A stretch of 64,000 nt of DNA, from positions 18,385,563-18,449,562 of the forward strand of contig NC_071348.1 in the NCBI RefSeq assembly GCF_027744825.2, read 5' to 3'. The translations under genes were made by a program, and so were the position numbers. Positions 39,768-52,260 of the stretch are shown piece after piece. The DNA is from Synchiropus splendidus. Its lineage: Eukaryota; Chordata; Actinopteri; Syngnathiformes; Callionymidae. Under the pieces are notes generated by a model that was given only the letters and a program-made list of their open reading frames with translations, was not told the DNA's origin and searched no databases. Position 1 is the stretch's first letter. The number at the start of each line of letters is the position of its first letter.

Positions 39768-42700
39768 ATGTTGATAACTTTGGAAAAACACTTCAGACAG
39801 CTTAGATTTCCCGTGAAACTACTAGAAAGACCCTTTCTGCCATTGTGGGAGGTGAAAAATTCATGTTCTGAAGCTTCACGGCAAAGTTATGGAACAATGC
39901 GTGAAACGCGTTTTCAGCCTGTGATCAGGTCGATTCAGGAACGTCAAACATAAAAAAGTTGTAAACTTTTGAAATACACTTCAGACCGCTTACAATTGAT
40001 GTGCAACTACAAGAAAGACCCTTTCTGCTATAGTGGGAGGTGAAAATTTCATGTTCTGAAGCTTCCCTGCAAAGGTATGGCACAATGCAGAAAACGCGTT
40101 TTCAGCCTGAGATAAGATAGATTCTGGTACGCCAAACATAAACATGTTCATAATTCTGTAAAAACACTTCAGACAGCTTAGATTTGATGTGCAACTACGA
40201 GAAAGACCGTTTCTGCAATAGTGGGAGGTGAAAATTCGATGTTCTGAAGCTTCCCTGCAAAGTTATGGCACCATGCGTAAAACGCGTTTTCAGCCTGAGA
40301 TAAGGTCGATTCCGGAACGCCAAACATAAACATGTTCATAATTCTGTAAAAACACTTCAGACAGCTTAGATTTGATGTGCAACTACTAGAAAGACCATTT
40401 CTGCCATTGTGGGAGGTGAAAATTCGATGTTCTGAAGCTTCCCTGCAAAGTTATGCCACAATGCAGGAATCGCGTTTTCAGCCTGAGATAAGGTCGATTC
40501 CGGAACGCCAAACATAAAAATATTGATAACTTTGGAAAAACTCTTTAGACAGCTTAGATTTTATGTGCAACTACTAGAAAGAGCCTTTCTGCTATAGTCG
40601 GAGTTGAAAATTTCATGTTCTGAAGCTTTCCTGCAAAGTTATGGCACAATGCGTAAAACGTGTTTTCAGCCTCAGATAAAGTTGATTCCGGAACACCAAA
40701 CAAAAAAGTGTTGATAACTTTGGAAAAACAATTCAAACAGCTTCGATTTGATGTGCAACTACTAGAAAGACCCTTTCTGCTATCGTGGGAGGTTAAAATT
40801 TCATGTTCTGAAGCTTCCCTGCAAAGTTATGTCACAATGCAGAAAACGCGTTTTCAGCCTGACATAAGGTCAATTCCGGAACGCCAAACATAAAAATGTT
40901 GATAACTTCGGAAAAACACTTCAGACAGCTTAGATTTGATGTGCAACTACTAGAAAGACCCTTTCTGCTATAGTGGGAGGTGAAAATTTAATGTTCTGAA
41001 GCTTTCCAGCAAAGTTATGGCACAATGCGTAAAATGCGTTTTCAGCCTGAGATAAGGTTGATTCCGGAACGCCAAACTTAAAAATGTTGATTACTTTGGA
41101 AAAACACTTCAAACAGTTTAGATTTGATGTGCAACTACTAGAAAGACCCTTTCTGCTATAGTGGGATGTGAAAATTTCATGTTCTGAAGCTTCCCTGCAA
41201 AGTTATGGCACAATGCAGAAAACGAGTTTTCAGACTGTGATAAGGTGGGTTCCAGAACGCCAAACAGAAAAAAGTAGATAACTTTGGAAAAACATATCAG
41301 ACAGCTTAGATTTGATGTGCAACTACGAGAAAGACCTTTTCTGCTATAGTGGGAGGTTGAAATTTCATGTTCTGAAGCTTCCCTGCCTAGTTATGGCACA
41401 ATTCCGAAAACGCGTTTTCAGCCTGAGATAAGGTCGATTCCGGAACGCCAAACATAAAAAAGTTGATAACTTTTGAAATACACTTCAGACAGCTTAGATT
41501 TGATGTGCAAGTACCAGAAAGACCCTTTCTGCTATAGTGGGAGGTGAAAATTTCATGTTCTGAAGCTTCCCTCCAAAGTTATGGCACAATGGAGAAAACG
41601 CGTTTTCAGCCTGAGATAAGGTGGGTTCCGGAACTCCAAACACAAAAATGTTGATAACTTTCGAAAAACACTTCAGAGAGCTTAGATTTGAAGTGCAACT
41701 ACTAGAACGACCCTTTCTACTATGCGGCAGGTGAAAATTTCATGTTCTGTGGCATCCCTGCAAAGTTATGGCACAATGCAAAAAACACCTTTTCAGAATG
41801 AGATAAGGTGGGTACCAGAACGCCAAACATAAAAATGTTGATAACTTTGGAAAAAACATTTCAGACAGCTTAGATTTGATGTGCAGCTACTAGAAAGACC
41901 CTTTCTGCTACAGTGGGAAATGAAAATTTCATGTTCTGAAGCTTCCCTGCAAAGTTAAGGCACAATGCAGAATACGCGTTTTCAGCCTGAGATATGGTCG
42001 ATTCCGGAACGCCAAACATAAAAATCTTGAAAACTTTGGAAAAACACTTCAGACAGATTAGATTTGATGTGCAACTACTAGAAAGACCCTTTCTGCAATA
42101 GTGGCATGTGAAAATTTCATGTTCTGAAGCGTGCCTGCAAAGTTATGGCACAATGCAGAAAATGCGTTTTCAGCCTGAGATAAGGTGGGTTCCAGAACGG
42201 CAAACATGAAAATGTTGATAACTTTGGAAAAACACTTCAGACAGCTTCGATTTGATGTGCAACTGCAAGACAGACCCTTTCTGCAACAGTGGGAGGTTAA
42301 AATTTCTTATTCTGAAGTTTCCTGCAAAGTTATGGCACAATGCGGAAAAAAAGGTTTTCAGTCTGAGATAAAGTCGATTCCGGAACGCCAAACATAAAAA
42401 TGTTGATAACTTTGGAAAAACACTTCAGACAGCTTAGATTTCACGTGAAACTACTAGAAAGACCCTTTCTGCTATAGTGGGAGGTCAAAATTTCATGTTC
42501 TTAAGCTTTATGCATAGTTGTGGCACAATGCTTAATACGCGTTTTCAGCCTGAGATAAGGTCGATTCCGGAACGCCAAACATAAAAGTGTTGATAACTTT
42601 GGAAAAACACTTCAGACAGCTTAGATTTCACGTGCAACTACTAGAAAGACCCTTTCTGCCATTGTGGGTGGTGAAAAATTCATGTTCTGAAGCTTCACGG

Positions 42701-42909
42701 CAAAGTTATGGAACAATGCGTGAAACGCGTTTTCAGCCTGTGATCAGGTCGATTCAGGAACGTCAAACATAAAAAAGTTGTAAACTTTTGAAATACACTT
42801 CAGACCGCTTACAATTGATGTGCAACTACAAGAAAGACCCTTTCTGCTATAGTGGGAGGTGAAAATTTCATGTTCTGAAGCTTCCCTGCAAAGTTAAGGC
42901 ACAATGCAG
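39768..42909 (+). repeat. Displaced copy pair, 2819 bp offset
   Basis: Bases about 39768-40070 match about 42587-42889. They share GGTGAAAAATTCATG, CTTCACGGCAAAG, GAACAATGCGTGAAACG, CCTGTGATCAGG, AAAAAAGTTGTAAAC and CAGACCGCTTACAATTG. The offset is 15 monomers minus 1 bp. Confidence 0.82.
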
Positions 42910-45028
42910 AATACGCGTTTTCAGCCTGAGATATGGTCGATTCCGGAACGCCAAACATAAAAATCTTGAAAACTCTGGAAAAACACTTCAGACAGCTTAG
43001 ATTTGATGTGCAACTACGAGAAAGACCGTTTCTGCTATAGTGGGAGGTGAAAATTCGATGTTCTGAAGCTTCCCTGCAAAGTTATGGCACCATGCGTAAA
43101 ACGCGTTTTCAGCCTGAGATAAGGTCGATTCCGGAACGCCAAACATAAAAATAGTGATAACTTTGGAAAAACTCTTTAGACAGCTTAGATTTGATGTGCA
43201 ACTACTAGAAAGACCCTTTCTGCTATAGTGGGAGGTGAATATTTCATGTTCTGAAGCTTCCCTGAGAAGTTATGGCACAATGCATAAAACGCGTTTTCAG
43301 CCTGAGATAAGGTCGATTCTGGAACGCCAAACATAAAAATGTTGATAACTTTCGAAAAACACTTCAGACAGCTTGGATTTGATGTGCAGCTACTAGAAAG
43401 ACCCTTTCTGCTTTAGTGGCAGGTTAAAATTTCATGTTCTGAAGTTTCCCTGCAAAGTTATGGGACAATGCAGAAAACGATTTTTCATCCTGAGATAAGG
43501 TCGATTCCGGAACGCCAAACATAAAAATGTTGATGACTTTCGGAAAACATTTCAGACAGCTTAGATTTGATGTGGAACTACTAGAAAGGCCCTTTCTGCT
43601 ATAGTGGGAGGTGAAAATTTCATGTTCTGAAGCTTCCCTGCAAAGTTATGGCACAATGCAGAAAACGCGTTTTCAGCCTGAAAAAAGGTGGGTTCCGGAA
43701 CGCCAAACATAAAAATGTTGATAACTTTGGAAAACCACTTCAGACAGCTTAGATTTGATGTGCACCTACTAGAAAGACAATTTCTACTATAGTGGTAGGT
43801 GAAACTTTCGTGTTCTGAAGCTTTCCTTCAAAGTTATGGCACAATGCAGAAAACGCGTTTTCAGCCTGAGATAAGATGTTTTCCGGAACGCCAAAAATAA
43901 AAATGTTGATAACTTTGGAAAAACAATTCAGACAGCTTAGATTTGAGGTGCAACTACTAGAAAGACCCTTTCTGCTATAGTGGGAGGTGACAATTTCATT
44001 TTTGAAGCTTTCCTGCAAAGTTATGGCACAATGCAGAAAACGCGTTTTCAGCCTGAGATAAGGTGGGTTCCGGAACGCCAAACATAAAAATGTTGATAAC
44101 TTTGGAAAAACACATCAGACAGCTTATATTTGATGTGCAACTACTAGAAAGACCCTTTCTGCTATAGTCGGCGGTGAAACTTTCATGTTCTGAGGCTTTC
44201 CTGCAAAGTTATGGCAAATTGCGTAAAACGCGTTTTCAGCCTGAGACAAGGTTGTTTCTGGAACGCCAAATATAAAAATGGTGATAACTTCGGAAAAACA
44301 CTTCAAACAGCTTAGATTTGACGTGCAACTACTAGAAAGACCCTTTCTGTTATAGTGGGAGGTGAAAATTTCATGTTCTAAAGGTTCCCTGCAAAGTTAT
44401 GGCACAATGCGTAAAACGCGTTTTAAGCCTGAGATTAGGTCGATTCCGGAACGCCAAACATAGAAATGTTGATAACTTTCGAAATACACTTCAGACAGAT
44501 TAGATTTGATGTGCAACTACTAGAAAGACCCTTTCTGCTATATTGGGAGGTCAAAATTTCATGTTCTGTTCTTCCCTGCAAAGTTATGGGACAATGCAGA
44601 AAACGATTTTTCATCCTGTGATAAGGTCGATTCCGGAACGCCAAACATAAAAATGTTGATAACTTTCGAAAAACACTTCAGACAGCTTAGATTTGATGTG
44701 CAACTACTAGAAATACCCTTTCTCCTCTAGTGGGACGTGAAAATTTCATGTTCTAAACCTTCCCTGCAAAGTTATGGCACAATGCAGAAAACGCGTTTTC
44801 AGCCTGAGAAAAGGTCGATTCCGGAACGCCAAACATAAGAATGTTGATAACTTTGGAAAAACACTTCAAACAGCTTAGATTTGATGTGCAACTACTAGAA
44901 AGACACTTTCTGCTATAGTGGGAGGTGAAAATTTCATGTTCTGAAGCTTCCCTGCAAAGTTATGGCACAATGCAGAAAACGCGTTTTAAGCGTGAGATAA
45001 GGCGAGTTCCGGAACGCCAAACATAAAA

Positions 45029-45113
45029 ATGTTGATAACTTTGGAACAACTCATCAGACAGCTAAGATTTGATGGCAAGTTATGGCACAATGCAGAAAAC
45101 GCGTTTTCAGCCT
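45029..45113 (+). repeat. Internally deleted satellite monomer next to the insertion
   Basis: This monomer reads GATTTGATG directly into GCAAGTTATGG near 45074. About 68 bp are lost, from the GTGCAACTAC region through the HindIII site. The distance from the monomer ATG (45029) to GCGTTTTCAG is 72 bp instead of 140 bp. The deletion ends 26 bp upstream of the retroelement. Confidence 0.85.
45101..45113 (+). repeat. Left target-site duplication of the Rex3-like element
   Basis: This is the 13 bp GCGTTTTCAGCCT, identical to 46205-46217. It begins inside the AAAACGCGTTTT palindrome of the interrupted monomer. One monomer normally has this 13-mer once. Here it appears once on each side of the element with the monomer otherwise in phase, as expected of a true duplication rather than two neighbouring monomers. 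Confidence 0.88.
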
Positions 45114-46173
45114 CCGTGTCCCTCGCGATGTCCTGTGGGGGGTGCTCCGGGAATATGGGGTGCGGGACCCTCTGCTAGGGGCTGTCCGCTCCTTGTATGA
45201 CTGGAGCAGGAGCATGGTTCGCATTGCCGGCAGGAAATCAGACCTGTTCCCGGTGCATGTTGGTCTCCGCCAGGGCTGCCCTTTGTCACCGGTTCTGTTC
45301 ATCACTTTTATGGACAGAATTTCTAGGCGTAGCCAGGGGTCGGAGGGGATCCGGTTCGGGAACCACAGAATTTCATCTCTGCTATTTGCGGACGATGTTG
45401 TTCTGCTGGCCTCATCGGACCGGGACCTTCAGCATGCGCTGCGTCGGTTTGCAGCCGAGTGTGAAGCGGCCGGAATGAGGATCAGTACCTCCAAGTCTGA
45501 GGCCATGGTTCTCGACCGGAACACGGTGGTTTGCTCTCTCCAGGTTGGTGGAGAGTTCTTGCCTCAAGTGGCGGAGTTTATGTATCTCGTGGTCTTGTTC
45601 TCGAGTGAGGGAAAAAGGGAGCGTGAGATTGATAGACGGGTTGGTGCAGCGGCAACAGTGATGCGGTCGCTGTATCGGACCGTCGTGGTGAAGAGAGAGC
45701 TGAGTCACAAGACGAAGCTCTCGATTTACCGATCGATCTACGTTCCCACCCTCACCTATGGTCACGAGCTTTGGGTAGTGACCGAAAGGATGGGATCGCG
45801 GATACAAGCCGCTGAGATGAGTTTCCTCCGCAGGGTGGCTGGGCGCACCCTTAGAGATAGGGTGAGGAGTTCGGTCATCCGGGAGGAGCTCGGGGTGGAG
45901 CCGCTGCTCCTCCACATCGAGAGGAACCAGCTGAGGTGGCTCGGGCATCTGATCCGGATGCCCCCTGGACGCCTCCCTGGGGAGGTGTTCCGGGCATGTC
46001 CTACCGGGAGGAGACCCCGGGGAAGACCCAGGACTCGCTGGAGAGATTATGTCTCCGGTCTGGCCTGGGAACGCCTCGGGATCCCCCGGGAGGAGCTGGA
46101 GGAGGTTTGTGCGGACCGGGAAGTTTGGGCTTCCTTGCTCCGAATGCTGCCTCCGCGACCCGACCCCGGATAA
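45114..46173 (+). pseudogene. Reverse transcriptase, C-terminal fragment of Rex3-like ORF
   Basis: About 353 retrotransposon codons are open to the TAA stop. An upstream satellite ATG at 45082 is in frame by chance and adds about ten satellite codons. Residue numbers here count from that ATG. Element sequence begins near residue 11 and soon reads RVPRDVLW. In related RTs this segment follows the motif A aspartate, so that catalytic residue is missing. GLRQGCPLSP (motif B) is at 61-70, the FADD active-site box at 102-105, GMRISTSKSE at 131-140 and YLVVLF at 168-173. The post-RT region has YGHELW at 226-231, RWLGHLIRM at 285-293 and the basic stretch GRRPRGRPRTRW at 309-320, as in RTE elements. 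The lack of internal stops or frameshifts suggests a fairly recent insertion. With no endonuclease and no motif A it should be inactive. Long open frames on the opposite strand here are shadows. Confidence 0.88.
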
Positions 46174-46204
46174 GCGGCAGAAGAAGGTGAAGGTGAAGGT
46201 GAAG
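46174..46204 (+). other. Short 3' UTR and hexamer tail of the retroelement
   Basis: After the stop there are only about nine unique bases, then three tandem GAAGGT units (46183-46200) and a partial GAAG. Very short 3' UTRs ending in tandem simple repeats are characteristic of RTE elements. As I recall, the usual Rex3 tail is a GATG tetramer repeat, so the hexamer here is a variant. Confidence 0.75.
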
Positions 46205-46217
46205 GCGTTTTCAGCCT
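46205..46217 (+). repeat. Right target-site duplication of the Rex3-like element
   Basis: This second copy of GCGTTTTCAGCCT directly follows the element tail (...GGTGAAG). The satellite continues with GAGATAAGGTGG, so the array register is restored. Confidence 0.88.
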
Positions 46218-47454
46218 GAGATAAGGTGGATACCAGAACGCCAAACATAAAAATGTTGATAACATTGGAAATACACTTCAGACAGCTTAGATTTGATCTG
46301 CAACTACTAGAAAGACCCTTTTTGCTATATTGGGAAGTCAAAATTTCATGTTCTAAAGCTTCCCTGCAAAGTTATGGCACAATGCAGAAAACGCGTTTTC
46401 AGACTGAGAAAAGGTCGATTCCGGAACGCCAAACATAAGACTGTTGATAACTTTGGAAAAACACTTCAAACAGCTTAGATTTCATGTGCAACTACTAGAA
46501 AGACCCTTTCTGCTATAGTGGGAGGTGAAAATTTCATGTTCTGAAGCTTTCATGCAAAGTTATGGCAAATTGCGTAAAACGCGTTTTCAGCCTGAGATAA
46601 GGTTGTTTCTGGAACGCCAAACATAAAAATGGGGTTAACTTTGGAAAAACACTTCAAACAGCTTAGATTTGATGTGCAACTACTAGTAAGACCCTTTCTG
46701 CTATAGTTGGAGGAGAAAATTTCATGTTCTGAAGTTTCCATGCAAAGTTATGGCACAATGCAGAAAACACGTTTTCAGTCTGAGATAAGGTCGATTCCGG
46801 AACGCCAAACATAAGAATGTTGATAACTTTGGAAATACACTTCAGACAGCTTAGATTTGATGTGCAACTGCTGGAAAGAGCCTTTCTGCTATAGTGGAAA
46901 TTCAAATTTCATGTTCTGAAGCTTCCCTGCAAAGTTATGGCACATTGCAGAAAACGCGTTTTCAGCCTGAGATAAGGTCGATTCAGGAACGCCAAACATA
47001 AAAATGTTGATTACTTTGGAAAAACACTTCAGACAGCTTAGATTTGATGCACAACTACTAGAAAGACCCTTTCTGCTATATTGGGAGGTCAGAATTTCAT
47101 GTTCTGAAGCTTCCCTGCAAAGTTATGGGACAACGCAGAAAACGATTTTTCATCCTGAGATAAGGTCGATTCCGGGAAGCCAAACATAAAAATGTTGATA
47201 ACTTTGGAAAAACACTTCAGACAGCTTAGATTTGATGTGCAACTGCTGGAAAGAACCTTTCTGCTATCGTGGAAGTTGAAAAGTTCATGTTCTGAAGTCT
47301 CCCTGCAAAGTTATGGCACAATGCAGAAAACGCGTTTTCAGCCTGAGATAAGGTGGGTTCCAGAACGCCAAACATAAAAATGTTGATAACTTTGGAAAAA
47401 CACTTCAGACAGCTTAGATTTGATGCGCAACTACTAGAAAGACCCTTTCTGCTG

Positions 47455-48205
47455 AAGTGGGAGGTGAAAATTTCATGTTCTGAAGCTTTCCTGCAAAGTT
47501 ATGGCAAATTGCGTAAAACGCGTTTTCAGCCTGAGATAAGGTTGTTTCTGGAACGCCAAACATAAAAATGGTGTTAACTTTGGAAAAACACTTCAAACAG
47601 CTTAGATTTGATGTGCAACTACTAGAAAGACCCTTTCTGCTAAAGTGGGAGGTGAAAATTTCATGTTCTAAAGCTTCATTGCAAAGTTATGGCACAATGC
47701 AGAAAACGCGTTTTCAGCCTGAGATAAGGTGGATACCAGAAAGCCAAACATAAAAATGTTGATAACTTTGGAAAAACACTTCAAACAGCTTAGATTTGAC
47801 GTGCAACTACTAGAAAGACCCATTCTGCTATAGTTGGAGGAGAAAATTGCATGTTCTGAAGTCTCCCTGCAAAGTTATGGCACAATGCAGAAAACCCGTT
47901 TTCAGCCCGAGATGAGGTGGGTTCCAGAACGCTAAACATAAAAATGTAGATAACTTTGGAAAAACACTTCAGACAGCTTAGATTTGATGTGAAACTACTA
48001 GAAAGCCACTTTCTGCTATAGTGGGAGGTGAAAATTTCATGTTCTGAAGCTTTCCTGCAAAGTTATGGCAAATTGCGTAAAACGCGTTTTCAGCCTGAGA
48101 TAAGGTTGTTTCTGGAACGCCAAACATAAAAATGGTGTTAACTTTGGAAAAACACTTCAAACAGCTTAGATTTGATGTGCAACTACTAGAAAGACCCTTT
48201 CTGCT
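47455..48205 (+). repeat. Three-monomer-offset (564 bp) duplication
   Basis: Bases about 47455-47640 match about 48019-48204. They share CTTTCCTGCAAAG, GGCAAATTGCGTAAAACG, GGTTGTTTCTGG and AAAAATGGTGTTAAC. Related copies lie at 46.55 kb and, on the other side of the retroelement, at 44.2 kb. Confidence 0.8.
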
Positions 48206-51200
48206 ACAGTGGGAGGTGAAAATTTCATGTTCTGAAGCATCCTTGCAAAGTTATGCCACAATGCAGGAAACGCGTTTTCAGCCTGAGATAAGGTCGATTC
48301 CGGAACGCCAAACATAAAAATATTGATAACTTTGGAAAAACACTTGAGACAGCTTAGATTTGATGTGCAACTACTAGAAAGACCCTTTCTGCTATAGTGG
48401 GAGTTGAAAATTTCATGTTCTGAAGCTTTCCTGCAAAGTTATGGCACAATGCGTAAAACGCGTTTTCAGCCTGAGATAAGGTTGATTCCGGAACGCCAAA
48501 CATAAGAATGTTGAGAACTTTGGAAAAAATCACTTCAGACAGCTTAGATTTGATGCGCAACTACTAGAAAGAACCTTTCTGCTATAGTTGGAGGTGAAAA
48601 TTTCATGTTCTGAAGTTTTCCTCCAAAGTTATGGCACAATGCAGAAAACACGTTTTCAGTCTGAGATAAGGTTGATTCCGGAACGCCAAACATAAGAATG
48701 TTGATAACTTTGCAAAAACACTTCAGACAACTTAGATTTTATGTGCAACTATTAGAAAGACCCTTTCTGCTATAGTGGGAGGTGAAAATTTCATGTTCTG
48801 TGGCTTTCGTGCAAAGTTATGGCAAAATGCGTAAAACGCGTTTTCAGCTTGAGATAAGGTTGATTCCGGAACGCCAAACATAAGAATGTTGATAACTTTG
48901 GAAAAACACTTCAGAGAGCTTAGATTTGATGTGCAACTCCTAGAAAGACCCTTTCTGCTACAGTGGGGGGTGAAAATTTCATGTTCTGAAGCATCCCTGC
49001 AAAGTTATGCCACAATGCAGGAAAGGCGTTTTCAGCCTGAGATAAGGTCGATTCCGGAACGCCAAACATAAAAATATTGATAACTTTGGAAAAACACTTG
49101 AGACAGCTTAGATTTGATGTGCAACTACTAGAAAGACCCTTTCTGCTATCGTGGGATGTTAAAATTTCATGTTCTGAAGCTTCCCTGCAAAGTGATGGCA
49201 CAATGCTGAAAACGCGTTTTCAGCCTGAGATAAGGTTGATTCTGGAACGCCAAACACAAGAATGTTGATAACTTTGGAAAAACACTTCAGACAGGTTAGA
49301 TTTGATGTGCAACTACTAGAAGGACCCTTTCTGCTATAGTGGCAGGTTAAAATGTCATGTTCTGAAGCTTCCCTGCAAAGTTATGGGACAATGCAGAAAA
49401 CGATTTATCATCCTGAGATAAGGTCGATTCCGGAACGCCAAACATAAAAATGTTGATAACTCAGGAAAAACTCTACAGACAGCTTAGATTTGATGTGCAA
49501 CTACTAGAAAGACCCTTTCTGCTATAGTGGGAGTTGAAAATTTCATGTTCTGAAGCTTTCCTGCAAAGTTATGGCACAATGCGTAAAACGCGTTTTCAGC
49601 CTGAGATAAGGTTGATTCCGGAACGCCAAACATAAAAATGTTGATAACTTTCGAAAAACACTTCAGACAGCTTAGATTTGTTGGGCAACTACTAGAAATA
49701 CCCTTTCTGCTCTAGTGGGAGGTGAAAATTTCATGTTCTAAAGCTTCCCTGCAAAGTTATGGCACAATGCAGAAAACGCGTTTTAAGCGTGAGATAAGGA
49801 GCGTTCCGGAACGCCAAACATAAAAATGTTGATAACTTTGGAACAACACATCAGACAGCTTAGATTTGATGTGCAACTTCTCGAAAGACCCTTTCTGCTA
49901 TAGTGGGAGGTGAAAATATCATGTTCTGAAGCTTCCCTGCAAAGTTATGGCACAATGCGTAAAACGCGTTTTCAGCCTGAGATGAGGTTGATTTCAGAAC
50001 GCCAAACATAAAAATGTTGATAACTCAGGAAAAACTCTACAGACAGCATAGATTTCATGTGCAACTACTAGAAATACCCTTTCTGACATAGTGGGAGGAG
50101 AAAATTTCATGTTCTGAAGTCTCCTTGCAAAGTTATGGCACAATGCAGAAAACGCGTTTTCAGCCTGAGATAAGGTGGGTTCCAGAACGCCAAACATAAA
50201 AATGTAGATAACTTTGGAAAAACACTTCAGACAGCTTAGGTTTGATGTGCAACTACTAGAACGCCACTTTCTGCTATAGTGGGAAGTGAAAATTTCATGT
50301 TCTGAAGCTTTCCTGCAAAGTTATGCCACAATGCGTAAAACGCGTTTTCAGCCTGAGATGAGGTTGATTTCAGAACGCCAAACATATAAATGGTGTTAAC
50401 TTTGGAAAAACACTTAAAACAGCTTAGATTTGATGTGCAACTACTAGAAAGACCCATTCTGCTATAGTGGGAGGTGAAAATTTCATGTTCTGAAGCTTCC
50501 CTGCAAAGTTATGGCACAATGCAGACAACACGTTTTCAGCCTGAGATAAGGTGGGTTCCAGAACACCAAATATAACAATGTTGATAACTTTGGAAAAACA
50601 CTTCAGACAGCTTAGATTTGATGTGCAACTACTAGAAAGACCCTATCTGCTATAGTGGGAGGCGAACATTTCATGTTCTGAAGCTTCCCTGAAAAGTTAT
50701 GGCACAATGCAGAAAACGCGTTTTCAGCCTGAGATTAGGTGGGTTCCAGAACGCCAAACATAAAAATGTTGATAACTTTGGAAAAACACTTCAGACAGCT
50801 TAGATTTGATATGCAACTACTAGAAAGACCCTATCTGCTACAATGGGAGGTGAAAATTTCATGTTCTGAAGCATCCCTGCAAAGTTATGCCACAATGCAG
50901 GAAACGCGTTTTCAGCCTGAGATAAGGTCGATTCCGGAACGCCAAACATAAAAATGTTGATAACTTTGGATAAACACTTCAGACAGTTTAGATTTGATGT
51001 GCAACTCCTAGAAAGACCATTTCTGCTATTGTGGGATGTGAAAATTTCGTGTTCTGAATCTTGCCTGCAAAGTTATGGCACAATGCAGAAAACACGTCTT
51101 CAGCCTGAGATAAGATAGATTCCGGTACGCCAAACATAAAAATGTTGATAACTTTGGAAAAACACTTCAGACTGCTTAGATTTTATGTGCAACTACTAGA

Positions 51201-52200
51201 AAGACCCTTTCTGATATAGTGGGTGGTGAAAATTCGATGATCTGAAGCTTCCCACCAAAGTTATGGCACAATGCGTAAAACGCGTTTTCAGCCTGAGATG
51301 AGGTCGATTCCGGAACGCCAAACATAAAAATGTTGATAACTTTGGAAAAACACTTCAGACAGCTGAGGTTTGATGTGCAACTACAAGACAGACCCTTTCT
51401 GCTATAGTGGGAGGTGAAAATTTCATGTTCTGAAGCTTTATGCAAAGTTATGGCACAATGCGTAAAACGCGTTTTCAGCCTGAGATAAGGTGGGCTCCGG
51501 AACGCCAAACATAAGAATGTTGATAACTTTGGAAAAACACTTCAGACAGCTTAGATTTGATGTGCAACTACTAGGAAGACCCTTTCTGCTATAGTTGGAG
51601 GTGAAAATTTCATGTTCTAAAGCTTCATTGCAAAGTTATGGCACAATGCAGAAAACGCGTTTTCAGCCTGAGATAAGGTGGATACCAGAATGCCAAACAT
51701 AAAAATGTCGATAACTTTGGAAATACACTTCAGACAGCTTAGATTTGTTGTGCAACTACTAGAAATACCCTTTCTGCTCTAGTGGGAGGTGAAAATTTCA
51801 TGTTCTAAAGCTTCCCTGCAAAGTTATGGCACAATGCAGAAAACACGTTTTCTGCCTGAGATAAGGTCGATTCCGGAACGCCAAACATAAAAATGTTGAT
51901 AACTCAGGAAGAACTCTACAGACAGCTTAGATTTGATGTGCAACTACTAGAAAGACCCTTTCTACTATAGCAGCAAGTGAATATTTCATGTTCTAAAGCT
52001 TCCCTGCAAAGTTATGGCACAATGCAGAAAACAAGTTTTAAGCGTGAGATAAGGAGAATTCCGGAACGCCAAACATAAAAATGTTGATAACTTTGGAACA
52101 ACACATCAGACCGCTTAGATTCGATGTGCAACTACGAGAAAAACTATTTCTGCTATAGTGGGAGGTGAAAATTTCATGTTCTGAAGTTTCCCTGCAAAGT

Positions 52201-52260
52201 TATGGCACAATGCAGAAAATGCGTTTTCAATAAGGTGCGATCCGGAACGCCAAACAAAAA
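52201..52260 (+). repeat. Monomer with a 7 bp deletion after the palindrome
   Basis: Near 52228 the usual GTTTTCAGCCTGAGATAAGG reads GTTTTCAATAAGG. Seven bases between the two palindromes are missing, bringing AAATGCGTTTT and the TCCGGAA motif closer together. This is one of few monomers in which the spacing of the two motifs is changed. Confidence 0.8.

Larger units (their letters stand above)
1..45113 (+). repeat. 188 bp satellite array, left block
   Basis: This is an uninterrupted head-to-tail array of monomers about 188 bp long. The short landmark ATGTTGATAACTTTGG recurs at multiples of 188 bp with 1-2 bp drift, for example at 36383, 36571 and 36759. Every copy I read has the same orientation. 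The block starts inside a monomer at base 1 and ends at the left target-site copy of the Rex3-like insertion. Monomers differ by scattered substitutions and rare small indels. I saw no gene, RNA gene or other transposon in this stretch. The monomer length is close to a nucleosome repeat, as in many centromeric satellites; a centromeric role is inference only. Open frames of about 60-143 codons occur on both strands, but they follow the monomer and carry non-conservative changes, so I do not call them genes. Confidence 0.97.
45114..46204 (+). mobile_element. 5'-truncated non-LTR retrotransposon, Rex3-like (RTE clade)
   Basis: This is a 1091 bp insertion, visibly GC-richer than the satellite. 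It carries the 3' part of a reverse-transcriptase reading frame, a stop at 46171-46173, a 3' UTR of about 31 bp and a short hexamer tail. It is flanked by perfect 13 bp direct repeats (GCGTTTTCAGCCT) at 45101-45113 and 46205-46217. Truncation at the 5' end, a simple-repeat tail and a target-site duplication together are the signature of target-primed reverse transcription. From memory, bases 45271-45291 match the complement of a widely used Rex3 degenerate PCR primer. The C-terminal motifs fit the RTE clade, to which Rex3 belongs. The endonuclease domain and the start of the RT domain are absent, so this copy cannot move by itself. The clade call is firmer than the family name. Confidence 0.85.

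Noticed and set aside
45082..45114. Satellite ATG in frame with the reverse-transcriptase fragment, as a possible fusion gene
   Set aside because: The ATG belongs to the satellite and the in-frame joint is a one-in-three chance. No promoter or splice signal supports expression.
45412..46341. 309-codon minus-strand open frame across the retroelement
   Set aside because: It is the antisense shadow of the GC-rich reverse-transcriptase frame, starts in satellite sequence, and has no recognisable domain.
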